Origin: a virus
Virus record (IMG/VR): IMGVR_UViG_3300035703_000038
Coordinates: 37,245 to 101,244 of that record
Strand: one strand, 5' to 3'
Length of the DNA: 64,000 nucleotides
This document shows positions 55,660 through 63,148 of the stretch, in pieces; position 1 is the stretch's first letter, and every line of letters begins with the position of its first letter. A program made the translations under genes and the position numbers. The notes beneath the pieces are model-generated. The model had not been told where the DNA came from. It did not search any database and saw only the letters and a program-made list of their open reading frames with translations.

Positions 55660-56229
55660 ATGGAAGTTGTTAAAGATAAGGCTAACCACTATGTTAGCAA
55701 CGATGAGTTCTATAAGGCCATCGTAGAGTTTAGAAAGAAGGTTCTGGCAGCAGAGGCTCAGGGGCTACCTAGACCCGTGATTCCTTACTACATTGGTGAT
55801 TGTCTTATTAAGATTGCCAATAAGTTATCCTATAGCCCTAACTTCATTAATTACACATTCCGTGATGAGATGATTGCTGATGGTCTAGAGAACTGTATTA
55901 ACTACTTCCATAACTTTGATCCAGATAAGTCTACTAACCCATTTTCATACTTTACACAAATCATATACTTCGCTTTCCTTCGCCGTATCCAAAAGGAAAA
56001 GAAGTACATGTATGTTAAGCATAAGGTAACCCAGCAGAAGATGATTAGCCATGAGCTGATGAACCTTCAAGAGCTGGATGAGCTTGGTGAGTTTGATATA
56101 GAGATTACAGACTATACAACAAATGACTATATGGATAACTTCATCGAGCAGTTTGAAGCATCCGCATTGAAGAAGAAGGTCGAGAGGCAAGCAAAGAAGG
56201 GCCTTGAGAAGTTAATTAAGGAAGACTAA
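55660..56229 (+). CDS. 55: gp55 late sigma factor
   Basis: A 189-residue protein (T4 gp55 is 185). ATG 55660 after AAAGGA is preferred; an in-frame TTG at 55618 lies inside the promoter. The sigma region 2-like core (FRDEMIADGLENCINYFHNF, PDKSTNPFSYFTQIIYFAFL, RRIQKEKKYMYVKHK) is typical. The C-terminus is Lys/Glu-rich and may hold the sliding-clamp-binding tail. gp55 directs host RNA polymerase to TATAAATA promoters, many of which are seen in this window. Confidence 0.93.
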   Translation: MEVVKDKANHYVSNDEFYKAIVEFRKKVLAAEAQGLPRPVIPYYIGDCLIKIANKLSYSPNFINYTFRDEMIADGLENCINYFHNFDPDKSTNPFSYFTQIIYFAFLRRIQKEKKYMYVKHKVTQQKMISHELMNLQELDELGEFDIEITDYTTNDYMDNFIEQFEASALKKKVERQAKKGLEKLIKED

Positions 56230-56232
56230 ATT

Positions 56233-57312
56233 ATGAAGATCGCTTTGATAACTGACACGCACTTTGGTGGGCGTGGCGATAGTCCTATATTTTCAGACTT
56301 CATTGGAAGATTCTATAACGAGGTATTCTTTCCTTATCTAAAAGAAAACAATATCACCTCTATCATCCACCTAGGGGATATTGTAGACCGTCGTAAGTAT
56401 ATCAGCTACCTCTCATTGAGAAGATTCAAAGAACAGTTCATTAAGCCTGTTCTTGATAACAATCTTGATCTTCATGTCATCATTGGCAACCATGACACAT
56501 TCTATAAGAATACCAACGAAGTAAACTGTATGACTGAGTTGTTTGGTACCAACAAGCCAGACAATGTTAATTGGTATACAGAAGCTACGAACATTAAGTT
56601 TGGTAGTACAGAGATCCTTTTCATTCCTTGGATGTGTACTGAGAACTTTGAATCTACAATTGAAAAGATTGCTGACACAGATGCACAAGTGTGCTTTGGC
56701 CATCTTGAGCTTGCTGGCTTTGAGATGCAGAAGGGTACAGTTATCGATCATGGCTATGATGCAAAGATCTTTAAAAAGTTTGATATTGTTCTCTCCGGTC
56801 ACTATCACCATAGATCAACAAAGGGTAATGTAACATACCTTGGCTGCCCATATGAGATTGTGTGGTCTGACTTTGATGACCCTAAGGGTTTCCATGTATT
56901 TGATACAGAGACAAGAGAGATTGAATTTGTTAAACATGACTTGACTCTATTTGAAAAGTACTACTACGATGACCTCGATCAGGAACGAGACCAAGTAGTC
57001 CTAGATGATTACTCCTTTCTCAAGGGTAAGTTTGTAAAGGTTATCGTAAAGAATAAAACTAACCCATACTGGTTTGATAGTGTTATCGACAGTGTCGAGA
57101 GAGCAGGGGTTGCAGATCTACAGGTAGTGGAGGACCACTTACATCTTGACTTAGAAGAAGATTCAAGTATAATATCAGAAGCTGAGGACACTCTAACAAT
57201 CATTAGAAAGTTCTCCGATCAATACATTGGTAATAAAGATAATGTACCAAAGCTCAATAAGCTACTTGGTGATCTTTATATCGAAGCAATGGAAATACAG
57301 ACTAAGCAATGA
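56233..57312 (+). CDS. 47: gp47 Mre11-like recombination nuclease subunit
   Basis: A 359-residue calcineurin-like phosphoesterase. Metal-binding motifs occur in order: TDTHFGG (residues 7-13), HLGDIVDRR (about 46-54), GNHDTF (about 84-89) and SGHYHHRS (about 190-197). The rest is the capping and C-terminal part. With gp46 it forms the Mre11-Rad50-like complex that degrades host DNA and resects ends for recombination. Its stop overlaps the gp46 start (ATGA). Confidence 0.95.
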   Translation: MKIALITDTHFGGRGDSPIFSDFIGRFYNEVFFPYLKENNITSIIHLGDIVDRRKYISYLSLRRFKEQFIKPVLDNNLDLHVIIGNHDTFYKNTNEVNCMTELFGTNKPDNVNWYTEATNIKFGSTEILFIPWMCTENFESTIEKIADTDAQVCFGHLELAGFEMQKGTVIDHGYDAKIFKKFDIVLSGHYHHRSTKGNVTYLGCPYEIVWSDFDDPKGFHVFDTETREIEFVKHDLTLFEKYYYDDLDQERDQVVLDDYSFLKGKFVKVIVKNKTNPYWFDSVIDSVERAGVADLQVVEDHLHLDLEEDSSIISEAEDTLTIIRKFSDQYIGNKDNVPKLNKLLGDLYIEAMEIQTKQ

Positions 57313-59021
57313 TTCTATTTAAGAAAGTACGCTGGAAGAATTTTCTATCGACTGGTAACAACTTCACCGATATTGATCTTACCAAGCACAAGTCAACTCT
57401 GATTGTAGGTACGAATGGTTCTGGTAAGTCCACCATTCTCGATGCTATTTCATTTGCTCTCTACAATAAGCCATTTAGAAAGATTAATAAGCCTCAGCTC
57501 ATTAACTCTATCAATGGTAAAGATCTTTGCGTTGAGCTTGAGTTTATAATTGGTAATGCTAATTATAAGATCGTTAGGGGCATCAAGCCTACTAAGTTTG
57601 AGATCTATAAGAACGATGTATTGCTCAACCAAGATGCTGATAGTAAAGACTATCAAGAGGTGGTTGAGAAGCAGATTGTCAAGATGAACCATAGAACATT
57701 CTCTCAAGTAGTTGTTCTAGGTTCTTCTACCTATGTTCCATTCATGCAACTTCCTGCTGCCCAGCGAAGAGAGGTTATTGAGGACTTGCTTGACATCCAA
57801 GTGTTCACTACAATGAATACTTTGTTGAAGGGTAAGGTGTCTGCTAACCAAGATGATCTCAAACAAGCAAAGTATGATAGTGACCTTATTGATGAGAAGA
57901 TCAATATTCAGAACAGCTATATCAACTCACTAAAGAAAGATGTTCAGAATAAAGTTGATGAAAATGTAGAGAAGATACAGCAGACTCAAGATGAGATTAA
58001 TGTATGCAATGTTGATGTCACCACAAAGAGTGGTACAATTGCAGAGAAGATGAAAGAGACAGCTAACCTTGAGAAGCTGCAGAAGAGAATGGAGAAGTCT
58101 GTTATCCTAAAGGAAAAGACTATTGATAAGCTATCTAAGTTGAATAAGGAAATAAAATTCTTCCATGACAATGATGATTGTCCAACTTGTAAGCAAGGAA
58201 TTCCTCATGAGTTTAAGGCTGAGTCTATTACAACAAAGCAGACACAAGTAACAGAGATCCAAGAAAACCTTACACTACTAGAAGAAGACTATAATAACAC
58301 TGTTACAGAGATCACTAGAATCAATGGAATCCAAAAAGAGATTCAAACCATTCAACATGATATCACAAAGCTACAATCTGAAATACAATCAAAGAAAAAG
58401 TTTATTGATTATCTACAATCAGAAAATGATTCACTACAATCTGATACAGCAAACGTTGATGCAGAAAAACAAAAACTAAAAGAACTACAAAAGCAAAAGA
58501 CAGAAGCTGAGGATAAGAAGCAGAAGCTGCTAGAGGAGTATGAAATTCTACAGGCAGCTTCTGCTCTCTTGAAGGATGGTGGTATCAAGACTAGAATCCT
58601 TCGTCAGTATATGCCAATCATTAATAAGCTGATCAATAAGTACTTGGCAGCCATGGACTTCTTTGTTCAGTTTGAGATTGATGAGCAGTTCAATGAAACT
58701 ATTAAGTCTAGATTCAGAGATGAGTTTAGTTACAATTCATTCTCAGAAGGTGAGAAGATGAGAATTAACCTAGCTGTTCTCTTTACATGGAGAGCTATTG
58801 CCAAGATGAGAAATAGTGCTGCCACTAACTTACTTGTCATGGATGAAGTGTTTGATAGTTCTCTTGATAGCAATGGTACTGATGAATTCTTAAAGATCAT
58901 CCAGACCCTAACTGCTGATACTAACACGTTCATTATTAGTCATAAGACTGATCAGTTGTTTGATAAGTTCCATAATGTTATTAGATTTGAAAAGACAAAG
59001 AATTTTTCTAGAATCGTATGA
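57309..59021 (+). CDS. 46: gp46 Rad50-like ATPase
   Basis: A 570-residue SMC-like protein, near T4 gp46 (560). Walker A GTNGSGKST is at residues 34-42. Long coiled coils flank a zinc-hook CPTC (about 291-294). The ABC signature SFSEGEKMRINLA is near 477 and Walker B LLVMDEVFD near 508. It powers the gp47 nuclease in end resection. The stop overlaps the next gene's ATG by 4 nt, linking it to the oxygenase cluster. Confidence 0.96.
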   Translation: MILFKKVRWKNFLSTGNNFTDIDLTKHKSTLIVGTNGSGKSTILDAISFALYNKPFRKINKPQLINSINGKDLCVELEFIIGNANYKIVRGIKPTKFEIYKNDVLLNQDADSKDYQEVVEKQIVKMNHRTFSQVVVLGSSTYVPFMQLPAAQRREVIEDLLDIQVFTTMNTLLKGKVSANQDDLKQAKYDSDLIDEKINIQNSYINSLKKDVQNKVDENVEKIQQTQDEINVCNVDVTTKSGTIAEKMKETANLEKLQKRMEKSVILKEKTIDKLSKLNKEIKFFHDNDDCPTCKQGIPHEFKAESITTKQTQVTEIQENLTLLEEDYNNTVTEITRINGIQKEIQTIQHDITKLQSEIQSKKKFIDYLQSENDSLQSDTANVDAEKQKLKELQKQKTEAEDKKQKLLEEYEILQAASALLKDGGIKTRILRQYMPIINKLINKYLAAMDFFVQFEIDEQFNETIKSRFRDEFSYNSFSEGEKMRINLAVLFTWRAIAKMRNSAATNLLVMDEVFDSSLDSNGTDEFLKIIQTLTADTNTFIISHKTDQLFDKFHNVIRFEKTKNFSRIV

Positions 59022-59566
59022 TATGGTCTAAGCAATACTTCAACAGTAGTTGGGTTGAGAATATACACAAAGTGTGCGAAAAGTATCCAGATGAACCTGG
59101 TGATTCGCATGTGTTATCATTAGATGGTAATACTGTAATGCCAGAAAACTATTTGATGAAAATTATTTCCTCTAAGAAAGAACCTCAAATAGTGGAGGCA
59201 TTGAAAGATATTGCAATGGCTGCAAACGAACGAATGTTTGGTTTTAACCTCTGGTTTGATATTGGTGCATTCCAATACACAACATATAAATCAGAACTGC
59301 AAATGGAATATGACTGGCATAGTGATTCAGTATGGGTCGTTAAGCCAGTTGTTCCCAAACTTACAGTAATTGTTGGCTTGACAGACAAGGACAATTATCA
59401 AGGTGGTGATTTTGTTCTTGCTGGTGGCAAAAAAAATAAAACTATCAAGTTAACTGCTGGTGAGGCAATAGTATTTCCATCGATTGCACTGCATAAGGTA
59501 ACGCCAGTAACAAGTGGAACAAGAAACACTTTAGTTGCTTGGTTTAAAGGACCAAGGTGGGTTTAA
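59018..59566 (+). CDS. 2OG-Fe(II) oxygenase (P4H-like), first of the cluster
   Basis: A 182-residue protein, start overlapping the gp46 stop. Iron ligands are H101 and D103 (YDWHSDSVW) and distal H159 (IALHKVTPV). R169 (GTRNTLVAWF) is the likely 2-oxoglutarate anchor, with GGDFVLAGG and a closing GPRWV. The fold type matches single-domain prolyl-4-hydroxylase-like oxygenases common in marine T4-like phages. The substrate is unknown. It lies in tandem with two relatives, each starting within a few bases of the previous stop. Confidence 0.85.
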   Translation: MIWSKQYFNSSWVENIHKVCEKYPDEPGDSHVLSLDGNTVMPENYLMKIISSKKEPQIVEALKDIAMAANERMFGFNLWFDIGAFQYTTYKSELQMEYDWHSDSVWVVKPVVPKLTVIVGLTDKDNYQGGDFVLAGGKKNKTIKLTAGEAIVFPSIALHKVTPVTSGTRNTLVAWFKGPRWV

Positions 59567-59567
59567 A

Positions 59568-60137
59568 ATGATACCTAAGATTGTAGTAACACCAAATTAC
59601 TTTCCATCCACATGGTGCGATAATGTTAACAGCTGGATCATGGATAATGTACCAGCAGATCCATCGTTTGGTAAGACTGGAGTAAGAAGATGTGATGTTA
59701 GATTCTTATCATCTAACATGAAACCATTTGATGGCGTCTTCAAATCACTAATCGATTACACAAAAGCTAATATTGATAAGCTAGGCATTGATGTAGATTA
59801 TCAGATTGATGGAGCAATCCAACATATTACATACCTACCAGGCCATGGTGTGGGCTGGCATGATGATACAATGAATTATAAAATGGCTCTAAACAATCCT
59901 AGATATAGCAACCTTAAAACTGACAGAAAGCTTTCCCTAACTGTGATGCTATCAGATTCGACTGACTATGAGGGTGGTGATTTTATTTTTGAGCCTGGCT
60001 ACCCACTTCCAGCTAAAGTAGAAGGTAAGGGTACAGTCGCTTTATTTACATCATACACTCAACATAAGGTAGAACAGATAACATCTGGTGTAAGAAACAT
60101 TCTGTTTATCTTTATTACTGGTCCAACTTGGAAATAG
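59568..60137 (+). CDS. 2OG-Fe(II) oxygenase (P4H-like), second of the cluster
   Basis: A 189-residue protein from ATG 59568, one base after the previous stop. Iron ligands are H98 and D100 (VGWHDDTMN) and distal H166 (TQHKVEQIT); R176 (GVRNILFIF) is the probable 2-oxoglutarate ligand. GGDFIFEPGYPLP and the ending GPTWK match its neighbours. It contains CDVRFLSSN near residue 45, with a counterpart CETRFVTFN in the third copy, so copies two and three are the closer pair. Confidence 0.85.
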   Translation: MIPKIVVTPNYFPSTWCDNVNSWIMDNVPADPSFGKTGVRRCDVRFLSSNMKPFDGVFKSLIDYTKANIDKLGIDVDYQIDGAIQHITYLPGHGVGWHDDTMNYKMALNNPRYSNLKTDRKLSLTVMLSDSTDYEGGDFIFEPGYPLPAKVEGKGTVALFTSYTQHKVEQITSGVRNILFIFITGPTWK

Positions 60138-60138
60138 T

Positions 60139-60693
60139 ATGTCCATCATAACTATTAAGTCAGCTATTTCAAAGGACCTACTTGACAGTTGGGATTCCAC
60201 AACCGAACGAATACCGACACGCCAAGGTCAGACTGTTGATAGTGGTTTGGAATCGGGTATATCAAACGATAAAAGTGTGAGGTCCTGCGAGACCCGGTTT
60301 GTAACTTTTAACAAGCACAGAAAATTTTATCTTGATATTCTTAATAACATTTATCCATTTATCGACTTCTATCATTATGCATTTGATGTTGAACTCTATA
60401 GAGTGCTAGAGATACAACATGTAACGTATTTTAAAGACGATCATTATGTGAGACACGTTGATACTATCTTTAACAACAAAACATCACGGCAAAGAAAAAT
60501 TAGTTTAGTTTTAATGTTATCAGATAGAAGTGAGTATAGTGGTGGTGAACTTATCATTAATGATGAGCCTGTTGATCTTGAGAAAGGTGATATTGTTATG
60601 TTTAAGCCAACAACATTTCACAGCGTTGAGAAGGTTCAGCAGGGCGTGAGAAAAACTTTAGTGATGTGGGCTCTGGGTCCACATTGGAAATAG
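60139..60693 (+). CDS. 2OG-Fe(II) oxygenase (P4H-like), third of the cluster
   Basis: A 184-residue protein one base after the previous stop. Iron ligands are H106 and D108 (VRHVDTIFN) and distal H161 (TFHSVEKVQ); R171 (GVRKTLVMW) is the probable 2-oxoglutarate ligand. LVLMLSDRSEYSGGELII and GPHWK follow the family pattern. All residues needed for activity appear to be kept, so this is not a decaying copy. Confidence 0.85.
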   Translation: MSIITIKSAISKDLLDSWDSTTERIPTRQGQTVDSGLESGISNDKSVRSCETRFVTFNKHRKFYLDILNNIYPFIDFYHYAFDVELYRVLEIQHVTYFKDDHYVRHVDTIFNNKTSRQRKISLVLMLSDRSEYSGGELIINDEPVDLEKGDIVMFKPTTFHSVEKVQQGVRKTLVMWALGPHWK

Positions 60694-60722
60694 TTGAAAG
60701 TAACCACAAATTATTGTATAGT
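60694..60722 (+). promoter_or_regulatory. Sigma-70-like promoter for queE
   Basis: TTGAAA (60694-60699), a 17-bp spacer and TATAGT (60717-60722). It would start transcription near 60729, inside the late box that follows. Confidence 0.6.
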
Positions 60723-60728
60723 GGTCGT

Positions 60729-60736
60729 TATAAATA
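60729..60736 (+). promoter_or_regulatory. T4-type late promoter box for queE
   Basis: A perfect TATAAATA 22 bp before the queE start and 6 bp after the sigma-70-like -10 element. Confidence 0.6.
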
Positions 60737-60758
60737 ATGTTAATTTGAGGCTTCTGTA

Positions 60759-61679
60759 ATGCAAAAAGAATATCACTATTCTGAGATCTTCTATTCTATT
60801 CAGGGTGAAGGTCGATACACTGGTATACCAACAGCCTGGTTAAGATTCTTCCTCTGTAATCTCCAGTGTGATGGATTTGGTCAAAAAGATCCTACTGACC
60901 CATCTACATACAAACTACCATATAAAGAAATCAACGTCGACTTTATTAAGAGAGTTGAAGATCTTCCTGTATGGAAGTATGGTTGTGATTCATCATATTC
61001 GTGGTCGAAGAAGTTTAAGCATTTGATGCATAAGGGTACGCCTGAGTATATTGCTAATCAGATTCTTAACCACATCAGATCAGAACACAATATGGATGCC
61101 AAGTTTGACCATCCATCTGGCCAGCCAATCCATATGTGCTTCACTGGTGGTGAGCCTTTAATGAAGCATGCCCAGCAGTGTACTGTTGGCGTTCTAGATT
61201 ACTTTGAATCGATTAAGAATAGTCCTAAGTTTATTACATTTGAAACTAATGCCACACAAGCATTAACTACAGACTTTGTTAACTTCATGACTAACTGGAG
61301 AGAACAAGGTAGAGAGATCTTTATATCATCTTCTCCTAAGCTCTGGACAACATCTGGTGAGACGAATAAGGATGCTATTATCCCTGAAGTGTTGGCTGAG
61401 TATCATTCCCTATCTAGAGGCCATGGTCAGATTAAGTATGTTGTCAACGGTAAGAAGGAAACGTGGGATGAAGTAGACCATGTTACCAATGAGTTCAGAA
61501 AGGCAGGTGTGACATTCCCTGTTTGGATTATGCCAGTTGGTGCAACAGAGGAAGGTCAGACTGGTGAGCTAGAAGGCTACATGAGTGCTGGTGCAATTGC
61601 AGAACAAGCCTTTAAGAGAGGCTTCAACGTATCTGCTAGAGTGCATGTATACTTGTGGGGTAATACAATTGGTGTCTAA
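60759..61679 (+). CDS. queE: QueE-like 7-carboxy-7-deazaguanine synthase (radical SAM)
   Basis: A 306-residue protein. It opens with EIFYSIQGEGRYTGIPTAWL, the QueE signature, then FFLCNLQC (C33, C37), GGEP in CFTGGEPLM, and FETNAT. The third cluster Cys of QueE seems to be C76 (YGCDSSYSW, compare the family CDTxxSW). The spacing is therefore CX3C-X38-C instead of the usual short gap, because of an in-frame insertion of about 35 residues. QueE converts 6-carboxytetrahydropterin, the QueD product, to 7-carboxy-7-deazaguanine. QueD and a GTP cyclohydrolase follow downstream. It overlaps the next gene by 8 nt. Confidence 0.85.
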   Translation: MQKEYHYSEIFYSIQGEGRYTGIPTAWLRFFLCNLQCDGFGQKDPTDPSTYKLPYKEINVDFIKRVEDLPVWKYGCDSSYSWSKKFKHLMHKGTPEYIANQILNHIRSEHNMDAKFDHPSGQPIHMCFTGGEPLMKHAQQCTVGVLDYFESIKNSPKFITFETNATQALTTDFVNFMTNWREQGREIFISSSPKLWTTSGETNKDAIIPEVLAEYHSLSRGHGQIKYVVNGKKETWDEVDHVTNEFRKAGVTFPVWIMPVGATEEGQTGELEGYMSAGAIAEQAFKRGFNVSARVHVYLWGNTIGV

Positions 61680-62253
61680 GAATAGAACCTTGGATTGGAA
61701 TGATATTGATTACCTTAATAATCTATATCAATCACTACAGGGTAAAAACTTTTCAAGATATTACAACTTGTTCTCTGTAACAAGGAAAGATGTGCCGCCT
61801 AAGCTGGATGATTATAGGTGGCTGACAGTAAAGAGTAAGTTGGATGTTGAGGGGTGTGGTGAGTGTATTACTAACTACTTCCTCTACTACGGTCCTGGTT
61901 CATTTACAATGCCACATACCGACTCACCACTGAGAGTAACAAAGACTGCAATTACATTGATTGATAAGTCAGCAGATCTTGTTGGTGGTGATATAATTGT
62001 AATAAGAAGAGTGAAGCAGTTCACTGGTAACATCCATATTCCAACTGATGAAGAAATTAAAAGAAAAAATGAGGCAGTACCTGTAATGAATAATGTTACG
62101 GCTGTCAATGTTATTAAGCAGGATGTTGGTGAAACGGTTTGGTATCCAGCTCAAATGAAACATGGAGTTAGCCAAGTTGAACAGGGTTATCGTTTAGTAT
62201 TAATATCATGGTATAAAAATGAAGACAATCAAGTACAAAAAGAAACAGTTTGA
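61672..62253 (+). CDS. 2OG-Fe(II) oxygenase inside the deazaguanine operon
   Basis: A 193-residue protein. GTG 61672, overlapping the end of queE, is the most likely start: TTG codons further upstream lie inside queE, and GGGG precedes it. Iron ligands are H82 and D84 (MPHTDSPLR) and distal H164 (MKHGVSQVE); R174 (GYRLVLISW) is the likely 2-oxoglutarate ligand. VGGDIIVIRRVKQ and a longer loop (about 105-135) separate it from the three-gene cluster upstream. It overlaps the phosphoribosyltransferase by 35 nt. Action on a nucleobase or a virion protein cannot be told apart. Confidence 0.75.
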   Translation: MSKNRTLDWNDIDYLNNLYQSLQGKNFSRYYNLFSVTRKDVPPKLDDYRWLTVKSKLDVEGCGECITNYFLYYGPGSFTMPHTDSPLRVTKTAITLIDKSADLVGGDIIVIRRVKQFTGNIHIPTDEEIKRKNEAVPVMNNVTAVNVIKQDVGETVWYPAQMKHGVSQVEQGYRLVLISWYKNEDNQVQKETV

Positions 62254-62680
62254 TCAAGATATCGAAACTCTAGTTGCCAAGATCCAAAGGTCAAAAGTTA
62301 AGTATAGCTACATTGTAGCACTATCAAGGGGCGGCCTGATCCCAGGTGTGATTCTTTCACATAAGCTAGGTCTAAAGTTAGTTCCTGTCACCTGGTCTAC
62401 AAGAGATGGTGGTGATAAAGAAAGCAATTGCTGGATCCCTGAAGATGTGAATGATGGTCATAAGATCCTCGTTGTCGATGACATTGTCGATAGTGGCGAA
62501 GCCCTAAAAACATTATTCGAAGATTGGAACAGCTCTATCTATAATCAGTTAATGATGGAAAATATCCATGTTGCAACCTTGATTTATAACAAGGATCAGG
62601 GTATAGTACCCAAGTATTATGCAAACAAAATTTCAAGAAAGAAAGTTCCAGAATGGTTTGAGTTCTGGTGGGAGGTATGA
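62219..62680 (+). CDS. Type I phosphoribosyltransferase
   Basis: A 153-residue protein. The PRPP-binding motif is KILVVDDIVDSGEAL (about residues 82-96), preceded by the conserved IVALSRGGLIPGVILSHKLG. The short length and the C-terminal VPEWFEFWWEV resemble xanthine/hypoxanthine-type enzymes. Purine salvage, or coupling of a deazapurine base to ribose phosphate, would fit its place between QueE and QueD, but the specificity cannot be read here. The start overlaps the upstream oxygenase. Confidence 0.85.
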   Translation: MKTIKYKKKQFDQDIETLVAKIQRSKVKYSYIVALSRGGLIPGVILSHKLGLKLVPVTWSTRDGGDKESNCWIPEDVNDGHKILVVDDIVDSGEALKTLFEDWNSSIYNQLMMENIHVATLIYNKDQGIVPKYYANKISRKKVPEWFEFWWEV

Positions 62681-62681
62681 G

Positions 62682-63146
62682 ATGGTTAGTACGTTTTATT
62701 CTACAAAAAGGATTGGTCCCATATCCACTGGCCATCGTCAGTGGAGAGACGAAGGTCATTGCAAATGGGCTCATGGGTATGGTCGCTATATTAAGTTTAC
62801 CTTCGCTTGTACGACGCTAGATGACAAGATGTGGTGTATGGACTTTGGCGACCTAAAGTGGGTCAAGAAGTGGTTAGAGGAGCAATGGGACCATAGAATG
62901 CTCATTGCTTCTGATGATCCTCTACTTGATACATGGAAGCAATTACATGATATGGGCGGTATTAGCCTAAATGTAATGGATGTTACTAAGGGTCATGGTC
63001 CTGGTATCGAAGGGTCATGTAAGTTTGTATTTGATAACATTAATCCAAAGATAAAGGAGTTGACTAACAACCGCGTTTGGATTGATACTATTGAGATCTA
63101 CGAGCATGAGTTCAACTCTGCTCTTTATGTTAACCCCGAGGTGTGA
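62682..63146 (+). CDS. queD: QueD-like 6-carboxytetrahydropterin synthase
   Basis: A 154-residue protein from ATG 62682, after GGGAGG and one base past the previous stop. It has GHRQW (zinc His18), the catalytic motif CKWAHGYGRYIKF (C27, H31), DFGDLKWVKKWLEEQWDH, and the closing IEIYEHEFNSALYV. QueD normally has HGH; here the third zinc ligand is Tyr33, while His26 is nearby and could substitute. The family converts 7,8-dihydroneopterin triphosphate to 6-carboxytetrahydropterin for QueE. Confidence 0.88.
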   Translation: MVSTFYSTKRIGPISTGHRQWRDEGHCKWAHGYGRYIKFTFACTTLDDKMWCMDFGDLKWVKKWLEEQWDHRMLIASDDPLLDTWKQLHDMGGISLNVMDVTKGHGPGIEGSCKFVFDNINPKIKELTNNRVWIDTIEIYEHEFNSALYVNPEV

Positions 63147-63148
63147 AG

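Noticed and set aside
59018-60693. Decayed duplicate oxygenases
   Set aside because: All three keep the HxD, distal His and Arg residues, with intact frames and tight spacing, so they are probably functional.
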